DNA from: Gymnorhina tibicen
Taxonomy: Eukaryota > Chordata > Aves > Passeriformes > Artamidae
Direction of reading: 5' to 3'
Assembly: GCA_013399875.1 (NCBI GenBank)
Contig: VXAZ01006775.1
Location: forward strand, 6,356,148 to 6,420,147
DNA length: 64,000 bases
A model generated the notes under the pieces. That model saw only the letters and a program-made list of their open reading frames with translations. It was not told the DNA's origin and ran no database searches. Of the stretch, positions 1 to 9,777 are shown piece by piece; within the stretch, counting starts at the first letter, position 1; each line of letters starts with the position of its first letter. The position numbers and the translations under genes were made by a program.

Positions 1-2450
1 GGTCTGATTTTATTCTGCTGTTATGTTGGGGTGTGAGGAAGCAGCACAGCTGTAATACCACCTTTAGGCAATATATTCAAATTGCCAGAGAAAAAAAAGG
101 AGGCATAACCAAGATATTTCTGTTATCTCAGTCTTATCGAACTAATGCCAGTTTTGTTTTGATCTGAAGTTTTAACGGATTAAAAAAGCCCTCAGAAACT
201 GGAATGACACTGTAAAAAAATAAATACTGATGTCTTTGATCTGGTTTGTCTTTGAGTAAGAAAAACTTATAAATTATTGCATGGAATATCTGGACTCTAG
301 ACACCGAGCAGAAATCACAAGGGGGTTTTGTTTGCCCATGTCAGCAGCTCGAGGCATTTACTTACACCCACAAGAGATTGTGAACACACCTAAGTGACAC
401 GGGGTAGTAGTAAAGCTTCAGAAGGAAGAGCACAGGTCCTGGAAAGAAGTACTGAACACTGTCTACTGAGAAAAAGTTAGATAAGCACAAAATACACATG
501 TATATAAACAGCTCAAAAAGTATCACCTGCATATGTAGCTATTCAATATTTTTCACTTTTATTTACTTTTCCAAATTATTTGATCTAAAAATAAATAGAT
601 GTGAAAATACATAACACGATTGATCCAGCTGTTACATAGAAAAGTTTTTTCTAATGCAGTTAATACAAAATTTGCACTCAGTCCTGATCGTGTCCACAAT
701 TTCATACTGTCATGGCTGGTGGATGAGGTATTCCTTCTCAGAAGATGAAGGAGAAAGTGATACGACCATGAGCTGCATGTGGCTTCATCATTCTTTAACC
801 TTGAGTGGGATTGGTGCTGCATTTCCTGAGTGCCTCAAGTTTACAATGTTTTTCAGTGATGAGTGGATTGCTGTTTGCTTTCAAACTGGGAAGAGTGGGA
901 AAAGGGGGATTACTGGAACCAGAATGATCCATGGAAGGCTTAGTTGACATGAAGGGGTGATCACAGCCTGGCCTTTGACTTTAAAGATGAAGGTTCTGGG
1001 GACTGGAGACAGCAGCCTGGATAACAAAAGTGCAAGAAAGGGAAAGGAAGCAAGGTGCCAAATAAATGCAAGGATATAATACAGAGTAAAAGTAAAAATA
1101 AAAATCCAAATGAGGAACAAGAAAGGATTAAGTGAAATCCTGTTAAAGAGATGATGCAAGAATAGCACTTGATTTGCGATGTTTTTCAAACACATCCATT
1201 CTGCATTTCAAGACAGACAATATTTTTTAACCATTTCTTAGTATTTTACAGCAAAAGCACTTCAAGCCTAATTCTGGGCATGGTCCCTGGTGGTAATCTT
1301 CGTATAATACGTAGTAACTATGTGGTATCAGAGAGAAAACAGGAAAATTTGAAAAGCATTGACTGAAATTTTTTTTATGTGGCTTTGGGTACATAACAGG
1401 TTTTCAAATATGTAAGTGAAAAAAAAATGATGAGAACTTTAAATATAAAATGGAATGATGTATGATTTGAAAACAGGCAAAAAAAGGCATTCAGGATTGG
1501 AATTAGTTCCTGAATGCTAACTCTTAGACAGCAAAAAACTTATTATCAGGTGGAAAAAAAATACTTGCTGGGGTCATGAGACAGCTACTTAACATTCAGC
1601 ATCTTCAGTCTTACCAACAGATACACACTTTGTTGGAGAAACCACTACAGCAGCTTGATGACAGAGCATTTCCTTCTTCAAAACCAAGTTTTATCTGTAA
1701 CATTTTGGTATGCAGTAGTCATAATTCCCAGGGTATTATACTCCAATCGGAAACAACACTATTCAGGGACGTTTCTACCTTGAAGCATCCCATTTCCATG
1801 GGATGCTTTCCAGAAGTTGTTGGCTTCCTTATCTTTTCACCATATCTCTGCTACTGACTTTATATTTGTATTCAGTTTTGGAATCTGAGCATCTTTTAAA
1901 CTATTTTATTTGGGGTTTTTTTCCTGTGCTAGATTTTAAACCTTTGTGTAGAACTGTTAAAGTCAGTCTACACACAGAAGGCTTGTGCAAGAAACAATTT
2001 CCAGCTTCTGCAACCAGTTGTGTCCCTTGGAGCCACTGGGCCATAAATAGCACACAGTCACTGACATAATCAATCAGATGTGCTTTTAACACGTGTTTGT
2101 TCGTACCGCTGAAAATCAAGCTATCATATGGCCTTCATTTAAGAGCTGTTACTAGGCTAGCAGTAACAGAAACCATTCTACAAGGTTCAAACTTCTATTG
2201 GTTTTAAGTCATAGTAATCCTACTTTTTACATATAATATTTTTTAAATTATGTATTTATATAAAAAGATGAGTATAAATATAAATGCAATTATATATAAT
2301 AATGTATCAACATTATTTCTTGTATTATATGTTACTACATGCACAACATTTCTGCAGAGAACTTGACTCCCCATCAATGCAGAACCCATGGATTTCAAAT
2401 CCAGTTTTGAAATCTGATTCCTAGTGCAGATAAGGAAAACAAACCAGTAG
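1..2450. other. AT-rich non-coding DNA
   Basis: I see no recognisable gene, repeat family or RNA gene here. Open frames are under about 105 codons, overlap on both strands and show no domain signal. The stretch is AT-rich with short A and T runs, as in avian intergenic or intronic DNA. Confidence 0.5.
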
Positions 2451-2456
2451 CACTTT
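2451..2456. repeat. target-site duplication of solo LTR (left copy)
   Basis: CACTTT lies directly before the LTR and is repeated exactly at 3132-3137 directly after it. Confidence 0.8.
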
Positions 2457-3131
2457 TGTTGCGGTGGCTCAGCCCTCTTCGTGGCTGGACAACATGCAGT
2501 GGGTGGATTTCCCCGCCTATGACTCCGACCCGGGGGGCGGGTCGGGGGAGTAGAGCTGCCACCATCTGGGTGTCGCCCCTGCGACATCTCCTCCCTTCTT
2601 TCCAGACCCTTCTTCTGTTCCCCATTTTCTATTAGTTGCCTGTCATGTTTATTCATTACCTTCATTGCATATGCATTCTGGTCTGGAAAGTTCTTTTCTC
2701 TTCGATTGTCGATTGGTTTCTGTTTGTAAGTCCCTCCTTTGTATTCCCCTGATTTGTTATCTGTCATTCCCCATCAATTCCCTATTGGTTTGTACCCCTT
2801 GTTCCTCCCCTTTTTGGTACCCCTCAAAAGGAGGCTTCTGGCCGCACCTCTTGCCTTTTTCTTGCTGCTCGCCCTTCAAGGTGTTCGTCTGGTACCTTGT
2901 TTCTCCCTTGCGGGACAATAAAGTTGGAACTTAGAGCACAAGAAAGAGGTCCCTCAGCCCTTTACTGCCTCTCCGTTGCTCGGCAACAGCGGTGCTGCAG
3001 CCTGCCTGCTTGTGGGTCTCCTGCAGGGAGCCAACAGCTGCTGACAGGGCAGGTGCTTTCTCTCCCGTCGACCGGGACACCAGACCTTGTCGCCTGCCGT
3101 GGCCTCCGGGCGGCCAGTGGCCAAAGCGACA
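2457..3131 (+). repeat. solo LTR, class II ERV type
   Basis: A 675-bp block starts TGTTGCGG and ends GCGACA, so it has TG...CA ends with a short imperfect inverted repeat. It is flanked by identical hexamers CACTTT at 2451-2456 and 3132-3137, the 6-bp duplication expected of class II (alpha/beta-like) integrases. Inside are CCAAT-type boxes (ATTGG near 2708 and 2782) and a polyadenylation signal AATAAA at 2917-2922, which fixes the plus orientation. No internal retroviral sequence adjoins it, so it is a solo LTR left by LTR-LTR recombination. The start (TGTTGCGGTGG) resembles that of the inner provirus LTR (TGTGGCGGTGT), which suggests a related family. Confidence 0.82.
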
Positions 3132-3137
3132 CACTTT

Positions 3138-3632
3138 CAATGAAATAGCTATTCAAACATGCAGGGAAAAAACTGACATGAACACAAAATTTTAATAATT
3201 TTTTTGTTGTTATCTCCTGTTTTGAGTGTCTCAGTTGAAAGTATGGCTCTAAGGGTACCTCTTAGTTAAAATACTTTATTTTTAAGACAGCATAATGTAA
3301 ATTAACAGACTAGTGTAGAAATAAACAGAACAGATCATCACCATTGCAGAGAATAAAAAGACTTTTTTTTTCCTTTCCCTGTTTTGCAATATCACCTCTT
3401 AAAAGTAAGTTTTCATCCCGTTGTGAGTGAACTTCTAGTGCTTTGAAAAACATCGCCGAAAATACCTGGTTGCACTAGGCTCTGACAACCTGCCACTTCA
3501 AATTCTTGAAGCTTGCTAATAAAATTACTTCTGGGAAAACGCTTGCTCTTCTGCAGCAATTATTGTGGGTTTTCAGGCTGATACATTACCCGGGAGTAAG
3601 AAAGAACATAGGTAAATGTCACCCATACCAAG
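3138..3632. other. spacer between solo LTR and outer provirus
   Basis: About 495 bp of AT-rich DNA with no recognisable gene or repeat. It is the host flank of both insertions. The last five bases before the outer LTR, CCAAG at 3628-3632, may be the left copy of its target duplication. Confidence 0.45.
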
Positions 3633-4092
3633 TGTCAGAAATAAAGAGTTGGCTTTTGCATCTATGAGATGATGAGTAATTAGTTTGAAGTTATTAATGT
3701 TATTACTACATGATTGAGTTGTTAAGCAATCACTAAAGTTAAGAGAGTTTATAGTTTTACCTTCACTAGTATAAATGTTTAAAGGGATGTGTGATGGGAG
3801 GAGCCAGAGGGGTATAAAATCCCTGTCACAGCTCAGAGCCTGCTGTTTTGCTTGGGATGAGTCTAGGCAAAGCCCGGTGCTGTGGGTATTAGGCCTGCGT
3901 GTTAAGAGACCTTGCTTGGGACTAGCCCAAGCAAAACCCAGGGCTATGGGTCTTTGCATTGGGTCTACAGCCGTATTGGCTCTAAGGGTCTTCGATGGCT
4001 GTGAGCCCGGATCAGTTGTTTTTTATGAGGGAATCTGGCCGTGTTGTAATTAGCTTCTAAAATTCAAATTTAGTGTGGCCTCATTGCTGACA
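3633..4092 (+). repeat. outer provirus 5' LTR, U3-deleted
   Basis: TGTCA at 3633 and TGACA at 4088-4092 mark the ends. The LTR keeps a TATA box (TATAAAA, 3813-3819) but lacks roughly 380 bp of U3 present in the 3' LTR (about 18798-19180), where that copy's CCAAT-type boxes lie. It carries an extra stretch of about 70 bp around 3890-3955. It has also lost the AATAAA present at 19389-19394 of the 3' LTR. The two copies have plainly diverged by indels as well as substitutions, fitting an old insertion. Confidence 0.85.
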
Positions 4093-4098
4093 GCTCTT

Positions 4099-4115
4099 TG
4101 GGTGCTTGTCGGGAT
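4099..4115 (+). other. degenerate primer binding site, proline tRNA type
   Basis: TGGGTGCTTGTCGGGAT lies six bases after the 5' LTR end. It matches the 3' end of tRNA-Pro, the usual gammaretroviral primer, except for about two substitutions and one missing base. The position and match support class I assignment. Confidence 0.6.
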
Positions 4116-4382
4116 CCACACTTTTGGCCCACAATTTAGGGAATTTTTTTAACCATCCAGAATTTTCCCTGGGTCATTGTCCATCAAAATCCGTGGATTT
4201 GCTAGTAGCTGAAGGGAGACCGCCCAACATAAAGACCCAGTAAGGCCTATTCCCCTTTCGAGGGTACTAAAGTTAGGAAAACACTATATAGGGTCTAAAC
4301 CTTTCAGTTTTGGGGTGAACTCCCCAGTGGAGCTTGCTGTGATGTGTGAGTGTGGGGAACTTTAGAGAGAGAGTGTGTGTGA
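4116..4382 (+). other. outer provirus leader, gag 5' part missing
   Basis: About 270 bp between the primer site and the first gag-like frame, with no coding signal for matrix or most of capsid. The first two thirds of gag have been deleted or have decayed beyond recognition. Confidence 0.5.
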
Positions 4383-4715
4383 GAGTGCAGCAAGCTCTTA
4401 GAGTGGTCATTAGAAAAGTGGCCAGAGAAGGAGTTAGATGAGTTACTGGCAGAAGCCCAAAAAGTAAATGTTAGAAGAGATGAGGAAAAGATGAAAACGA
4501 AGGCCAAAATCATGATGGCAGGAAAGGAACCTATAACATCTAGGGGAAAAACCACTGAGAAAGAAAAGGAAATTACACACAACAGTGCTACTCCGAAGCC
4601 CAGGAAGCCCATTTGTCTCTATTGTCAAAAAGAAGGACATATGCAGAGGCACTGCTTTAAAAGACTAAGAGACCAAGGAGCCTTCCAGATGGAAGGTCAA
4701 TCCCTAGAAGACTAG
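4383..4715 (+). pseudogene. gag: outer provirus gag remnant (capsid C-terminus and nucleocapsid)
   Basis: An open frame from 4383 to the UAG at 4713-4715 encodes the end of a gammaretroviral Gag. A charged segment with LDELLAEAQKV resembles the end of capsid. A lysine-rich linker follows, then one CCHC zinc knuckle, CLYCQKEGHMQRHC (C-X2-C-X4-H-X4-C), which binds genomic RNA in the family. A single knuckle is typical of gamma-type elements. Matrix and most of capsid are absent, so this cannot form particles. The frame ends in UAG followed by GGATGTCAGGGG, a context like the gammaretroviral readthrough site. Confidence 0.75.
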
Positions 4716-4730
4716 GGATGTCAGGGGCTC
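4713..4730 (+). promoter_or_regulatory. relic gag-pol UAG readthrough site
   Basis: GAC-UAG-GGA-TGT-CAG-GGG at the end of the nucleocapsid frame follows the pattern in which gammaretroviruses suppress a UAG to make Gag-Pol. Downstream, the frame is lost by an indel before the protease begins near 4759, so the site is a relic. Confidence 0.55.
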
Positions 4731-4758
4731 TTGTCTCCTGGGGCATAAAAACCATCTT

Positions 4759-4913
4759 CAAGAGCCCTTCATAAAGCTCCGAGTAGGTCCCCAGGAACAA
4801 ATTATGGAGTTTTTGGTAGGCACAGGAGCTGAAAAAACCTGTGTCATTGAGAAACCTAAGGGTTGCAATTTAAGTAAATATACTATTGAGAGAAGTGGTG
4901 CAAAAGGAGAGTC
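4759..4913 (+). pseudogene. pro: outer provirus protease, N-terminal part
   Basis: The frame holding the 4804 ATG reads IKLRVG...EFLVGTGAEKTCV, the start of a retroviral aspartic protease. The catalytic triplet should be Asp-Thr-Gly; here it is Gly-Thr-Gly (GGC in place of an Asp codon), which would abolish activity. The frame runs into the inner provirus at 4914 and resumes in the same frame at 13634, so the insertion split this gene. Confidence 0.75.
4908..4913. repeat. target-site duplication of inner provirus (left copy)
   Basis: AGAGTC directly before the 5' LTR is repeated at 13628-13633 directly after the 3' LTR. Six bases fits class II integration. The outer protease frame continues across the site if one copy and the element are disregarded. 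Confidence 0.85.
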
Positions 4914-5570
4914 TGTGGCGGTGTGCCCTGTGGTCCCCGAACCACCCCAGGCAATCGCCTGGTATGACGAGGACCCCAGGGACACCGCCCAAGAACTCAC
5001 TACCTTTTCCCCATGTTAACCTACCTGTCATTTAAGTTATACCCACCCCTGTTCTCCCTTTGCGTCAATCACCCAGTTGTCTACACCCACTCTCCGCCCC
5101 TGAGTAGCCGTTTAACCGCCCCTTGTAACCGCCCACCTGTCTGCCAGGCACCCCGTCTAGAAAGTTCGCCCCAGTTCTACCTGTGATTGGTTCATATTAA
5201 TCCCTTACCCCATTGGTCCTTGTTACCCAATCCTGTCACCCCTACCCACTGACATTGTACCCTGATTGGTAGAAATTTTGAGAACCCCTAGCCCTATATA
5301 AGCCGCTGTTTCCCCGCCCCTAACGGTTCTTCGGCTCTGGACCCCTTCAAGCTAATAAAGACTTGGAACTCCATCCGTGGACCCTTCCTCCTTCTCCGTC
5401 TCCTGTGGCCTCTTTATTGCTCTCCTGGATTTACAACTGGTGCCCGTCTTGCGCTGACTGCGCCTTGGNNNNNNNNNNNNNNNNNNNNNNNNNNNNNNNN
5501 NNNNNNNNNNNNNNNNNNNNNNNNNNNNNNNNNNNNNNNNNNNNNNNNNNNNNNNNNNNNNNNNNNNNNN
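4914..5570 (+). repeat. inner provirus 5' LTR (3' end inside N gap)
   Basis: It starts TGTGGCGG at 4914. Over the 555 visible bases it matches the 3' LTR at all but about 8 positions by my count. It holds several ATTGG/CCAAT boxes (about 5170-5270), a TATA box TATATAA at 5295-5301 and AATAAA at 5354-5359. The end is an estimate from the 657-bp 3' copy, because bases after 5468 are Ns. Confidence 0.85.
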
Positions 5571-5601
5571 NNNNNNNNNNNNNNNNNNNNNNNNNNNNNN
5601 N
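5469..5601. other. assembly gap (133 Ns)
   Basis: It hides the end of the inner 5' LTR, the primer binding site and the start of the leader. Subtracting the missing LTR portion (about 102 bp) leaves about 31 bp, just enough for a primer site if the gap length is true. Confidence 0.95.
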
Positions 5602-5628
5602 GCGCCGGTTCCAGCGCCGGGGAAAAGG

Positions 5629-5634
5629 GTAAGT
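5629..5634 (+). promoter_or_regulatory. candidate env splice donor in leader
   Basis: GTAAGT after AAAAGG is a near-consensus 5' splice site about 107 bp before the gag ATG. It pairs logically with the acceptor at 11407-11408 to make a spliced env RNA. Confidence 0.55.
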
Positions 5635-6662
5635 GTAGCCGCCTGTGGCCCCTTCTCCCCCCCTCGCGGCGTTTTTTCCGTTCCCGCCACACTCGTTACC
5701 CGAGCGGTGGTGAAGTTAGGCTTTGGATTGCCGTAATGGGTTGTGTTGCATCCAAGCCTCATGAGGAGTTTTATCTCCAAGTTGTGGGTATCCTTAAGGG
5801 GGGTGGATTTAAGTTTTCCCGTTCCCAGTTGCGTAAGTTCGTTAGATGGATTTTTCAGTTTTTTCCTACTGTTTCGGGGAATTCAGTTCGGGATCTCGAG
5901 TTTTGGGATGCCGTAGGGAGGAAACTCACGGCGGTGAGCCAGGCGGTGGACGCCTCCGTGAGGAAGTTTTTCCCCCTACAGGTATTAATCTATCAGGCTC
6001 TCAAAACTTCGAGAAGGGGTTATGTTTGTACTAACCCGTTTCACCCCAGTTACCCCGTGTGTGATCTCGCTCCCTTGTCTCCTGTCCCTACTAACCCACT
6101 TAGGGGAAGGTCAGAGGAGGTATCCCGCCTCCGGGTGCCGGGGTGCTGCTGTCTCCCGGACTCCTCTCGGCCTCCCTCTTCCCCCTGCCTTGATCGCCAT
6201 GGCCAGGCGATCTTGGCACCTTCCCTAAACCCCTTCTCCTCGCCCTCTTCCCCAGTTTTGTCTCCCCCCGTTGATGCGCAGCAAAATGGCGGCGGCCGCA
6301 TGGCCAGCCCCACCATTTTGCCATGCACGGCCTCATTGCCTCCCGCGAGCAACATCGAACCGCAAAATGGCGGTGGCTTGCATGTGTCCCCCGGTGCCCC
6401 CCCTGTGCCGTCTACTATCCATCAAAGTGCCGCTTTGCATACCTCCGCCCCTGTCCCTTCTTCCCCGGAACCCGCTCCCTCCGCCCTCGTCACCGAGCCC
6501 CCTCCCCTTCCGGCGTCGGTGGCCCCTGCCCCCTGCGTCAGGTCCCCACCCTCCGTTCCGCCCCCGGTCCCTGACCGCGCCCCTCCGAGAGTCCCACCCA
6601 CCATGGACTCCACCCCTTCCTTTACTCCTCCCATTTCCCATGCCCCCTCCCTCATCCCTTCC

Positions 6663-6716
6663 GGTTCCCACGCCTCACCTTGCGGTTCCCACGGTTCCCC
6701 ATCCGGTTCCCACGGC
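6663..6716 (+). repeat. 21-bp in-frame tandem repeat in gag
   Basis: GGTTCCCAC recurs at 6663, 6684 and 6705, an exact 21-bp period. It encodes GSH-containing heptads in the proline-rich part of Gag. The period is a multiple of three, so copy-number change would keep the frame. Confidence 0.7.
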
Positions 6717-7834
6717 ATCGGGACCGGATGTGGAGACCCGGAAGACCGGAAGACGGCCTGCCGCGGCGAGCCTACTGTTGCTGCGGCAGAAGGGGATGTT
6801 TTTGCCGCTCCGGTCTCGGTTAACCGGGCCGGCAACAACCCCCGCTGGGAACCATTCCCCACTACTACCCTCCGGGAGGTGTGTAAGCTGGCCAAGGAGC
6901 ACGGGAGGGATTCACCCTATTTTCAAAGCATGTTTCAGGCCCTTCTGTCACTGGCCCCCCTGGTCCCACACGATCTACGCATGGTGGTCAAGTGCCTGCT
7001 CACACCATCGGAGTATGGGATGTGGGACGAGCTGTGGAAGCGGTCGCTCACCGACATCCTGCGATTGCTTCAGACGGACCCGGCTACGTCCCACCTCACA
7101 CTTGACCACCTCCGGGGCGTTGGTCAGTGGATCAAGCCCCAGGACAAGGCGGCTTCCCTCCCAGTTCCGGTCTTGGAACAGCTTCTCAATGCGGCACAGC
7201 GGGCGCTGGCACTTACCCCCATGGACGCGACACCTACTACCCCATATACCCAGATCCTCCAGGGCCCCGAGGAAAGCTTCATCCGGTTCACGGATCGGCT
7301 CCGAGACGCTATTCAGCGCCAGATAACATCGATGGAGGCCTAGGAGGAGGTACTTGTATCGGTAGCCAGGGTCAACGCCAACGAGGCCTGTCGTAAGGTT
7401 ATCCAAGGCCTCCCACGGGATCCACCTCCAACAATCAATCAGATGATTGAGGCCTGTATGACCCTGGCGGTACCGATCCCCTCTAATAAGACAAAAAAGG
7501 GGGGAGCAGTGGGTGCGGGTGTCGTGGACTGGGGGGAACAAGACCCGAACATCTACATGGGACACATGCCACCGCCTATGGGGCACACACCACCAGCCCC
7601 TATTTGCTCCAATTGTGGGAGGCAAGGACATTGGTGGCGGGCCTGTAGGGAACCCCGTAGATTCCCGAACCAGCGACAGGCTCCACCACCACCACCACCA
7701 CCGGCAATGACAGCACAAGCACCGAGCAGATGTGGCTGCAACTGCCAATGCCAACGGCAGCAGCAGCAGCACCAACGATCATCGCAGCAGCAGCAACAAC
7801 GACAGCCACCGCAACAGCCTTCCCAACAACATCA

Positions 7835-7841
7835 GGGAAAC
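7835..7841 (+). promoter_or_regulatory. gag-pro -1 frameshift heptamer GGGAAAC
   Basis: In the gag frame this reads G-GGA-AAC followed at once by the gag stop TAG. It fits the X-XXY-YYZ rule for simultaneous slippage. Slipping back one base places the ribosome in the pro frame, which is open. A GC hairpin with arms GCGCGG (7852-7857) and CCGCGC (7865-7870) lies 10 bases downstream and may act as the stimulator. Confidence 0.82.
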
Positions 7842-8626
7842 TAGGCTGCCAGCGCGGTGCGACCCCGCGCACTGACACAAATTGCGAGGTCGCTAATCTT
7901 ACAAATTGTGACTGCTGTAATAAAAAGATCATTATAGACAGTATCCTGGCAAGGCCAGGCGGGACATATAATGTTACATTAAGAGAACCAATACATATTA
8001 AAACAGGGAACAGTAAACAACTGTTGGTACCTGTGAGGTTGGACTGTGCCACGGCGCAGTCCACCTTAGTATTCGTACAGGGGGATGTAGACCACACTCC
8101 ATCTGGTTTGGAAGTACAGCCCTCTGTACAATTTGCAAACGAAGACGGTACCATGTACGTACCCATCTCATGTAACACTACCACCCTGTTTTTACCAACA
8201 GGAACAGTCATAGCCCGGGGCATCATCCTCCCCGATAAGGATGATGAGGACTCGGAAGATCAGCACATCTACTGGAGTGAGTGGATTAAAGACGACAAGC
8301 CCAACATCAGTTGCCGCCTACGTAATGGACAGTCGGTAATTGAGTTGCCGGGGATGCTTGATACAGGGGCCGACGCCACGGTCATCTCTAGGTGGGACTG
8401 GCCCGAGACCTGGCAGCTCAAACCGGTTGCGGGAAGCCTCACAGGTATTGGAGGGCGTGCGAAAGCGGAAAGGAGCGCGTCCACCATTAATATCGAGGGC
8501 CCGGGAGGGAAGGTTGCTTCCGTCCGGCCCTACGTGGTGGACGCAGGCTTTACCCTTTGGGGGAGGGATCTCATGTCCCAATGGGGGACTCGCCTTGAAA
8601 TTCCAACAGGACCCTCGGGTTTTTAA
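7835..8626 (+). CDS. pro: inner provirus pro frame (unassigned N-terminal domain plus aspartic protease)
   Basis: Entered by -1 frameshift from gag; the frame stays open to TAA at 8624-8626, about 263 residues. The C-terminal third is a retroviral aspartic protease that cuts Gag and Gag-Pro-Pol. The catalytic triad region LDTGADATVIS is intact (Asp codon at 8360-8362), GIGGRAKAE looks like the flap region, and WGRDLMSQWG matches the conserved Gly-Arg-Asp helix. The first 150 or so residues have a cysteine-rich start (about 7846-7920) and then a beta-rich segment with LLVPVRL and GTVIARGI. I do not recognise the dUTPase motifs that beta-like elements often carry here. The frame ends in GGGTTTT-TAA, a second slip site. 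Confidence 0.82.
   Translation, partial: GKLGCQRGATPRTDTNCEVANLTNCDCCNKKIIIDSILARPGGTYNVTLREPIHIKTGNSKQLLVPVRLDCATAQSTLVFVQGDVDHTPSGLEVQPSVQFANEDGTMYVPISCNTTTLFLPTGTVIARGIILPDKDDEDSEDQHIYWSEWIKDDKPNISCRLRNGQSVIELPGMLDTGADATVISRWDWPETWQLKPVAGSLTGIGGRAKAERSASTINIEGPGGKVASVRPYVVDAGFTLWGRDLMSQWGTRLEIPTGPSGF
7852..7870 (+). promoter_or_regulatory. RNA hairpin downstream of gag-pro slip site
   Basis: Six consecutive G-C pairs with a 7-base loop start 10 bases after the slippery heptamer. A pseudoknot with downstream sequence is possible but I could not fold it. Confidence 0.55.
8617..8623 (+). promoter_or_regulatory. pro-pol -1 frameshift heptamer GGGTTTT
   Basis: In the pro frame this reads G-GGT-TTT followed at once by TAA. 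It fits X-XXY-YYZ, and a one-base backward slip enters the pol frame, which is open there. It mirrors the gag-pro site, where the heptamer also abuts the upstream stop. Confidence 0.78.
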
Positions 8627-9774
8627 TTGAGGCCACTGTGGAGCGCGCCACCCCCCGGCTGAAGTGGACATCAGACCAGCCGGTGTGGGTTGACCAGTGG
8701 CCTCTACCCAGGGAGAAATTGCGCGCTCTCGAGTCCCTGGTGAAGGAGCAGTTAGCCAATGGCAATATTGTACCATCCAACAGCCCTTGGAACTCCCCTG
8801 TCTTCGTCATCCGCAAGGCTGGCAGGGACAGGTGGAGGCTCCTCCACGACCTCCGTAAAATCAATGAAGTCATTGAGGACATGGGTTCCCTTCGGCCTGG
8901 CCTGCCATCGCCAACTATGCTCCCCCGCGAGTGGAAGCTAGCAGTCATTGACATCAAGGACTGCTTCTTCCACATCCCCCTCCATCCTGAGGATGCTCCG
9001 CGGTTTGCCTTTTCCGTTCCATCTATAAATAGGCAAACTCCATTACGTAGATTCCATTGGCGCGTACTCCCCCAGGGGATGAAGAATTCCCCCACTATCT
9101 GCCAGGAGTATGTGGCCAATGTCCTTGCTCCAGCAAGATTGCGGGCCCCGGAGGCTATAATACTTCATTATATGGATGACTTGTTACTTTGTGCAGAAAC
9201 CGATAAATATCTTGATTTCACCCTAAACCTTACAGTGACAACGCTAGAGAATGCCGGATTCACACTGCAGCCGGAGAAGATCCAGCGCGTCTGTCCGGTG
9301 AAGTACCTCGGGGTCCAGATCAGGGAGCGCACAGTGACACCGCAGCCCCTGGTCATTCGGGATAATCCGAGGACCCTGAGGGACCTGCACCAGCTGTGCG
9401 GATCCATTAATTGGATCCGCCCTCTGTTAGGGATCCGAACAGAGACCCTCGCCCCCTTGTTCAACCTGTTGGTGGGCGAGAGGGATCTGGATTCTCCTCG
9501 GGCCCTAACAGAGGAGGCCCGCAAGGCCATCAGCTTGGTGCAGGAGGCGCTTTCCAGCCGCCAGGCCCACCGGACAGATCCCCGGCTGCCATTCCATCTG
9601 ATAGTTCTGGGTGAATCCCCGCATTTCTCTGGCTTAATCTATCAATGGGACGCAGCGCAGGATGATCCTCTCTTAATCATAGAGTGGGTCTTCCTGCCGC
9701 ATAAGCCGTCCAAGACTATAACAAGGCCACAGGAACTGGTCGCCCAGGTTATCATGCGGGCCAGAGTGCGTATC

Positions 9775-9777
9775 TGA
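9775..9777 (+). other. premature UGA in inner pol
   Basis: In the RT frame, UGA interrupts the segment between thumb and RNase H. The same frame continues to encode recognisable RT connection sequence for about 35 codons, then shifts within 9888-9897. Loss by point mutation is likely. Confidence 0.75.

Larger units (their letters stand above)
5736..7844 (+). pseudogene. gag: inner provirus gag (one in-frame stop)
   Basis: Gag builds the virus particle. It starts MGCVASK, with Gly2 and Ser6 fitting the N-myristoylation rule, then a matrix-like segment (residues 1-100). A long proline-rich region (about 130-340) contains a 7-residue GSH-type tandem repeat. Capsid runs from about residue 365 and includes a major homology region around QGPEESFIRFTDRL near the stop. 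The UAG at 7341-7343 interrupts capsid just after this motif. The same frame stays open beyond it and encodes one CCHC zinc knuckle, CSNCGRQGHWWRAC, then a Gln-rich tail ending at UAG 7842-7844. Without the early stop Gag would be about 702 residues. No PPPY or PTAP late motif was seen. The GGGAAAC heptamer lies against the terminal stop. Confidence 0.88.

Noticed and set aside
6271..7326. 351-codon open frame inside gag in another frame, and a 266-codon minus-strand frame at 6975-7775
   Set aside because: Both overlap the gag and capsid frame that has recognisable motifs. Their compositions (Pro/Arg/Ser-rich, and Leu/Trp-rich) follow from GC-rich gag DNA, and no family is recognisable.
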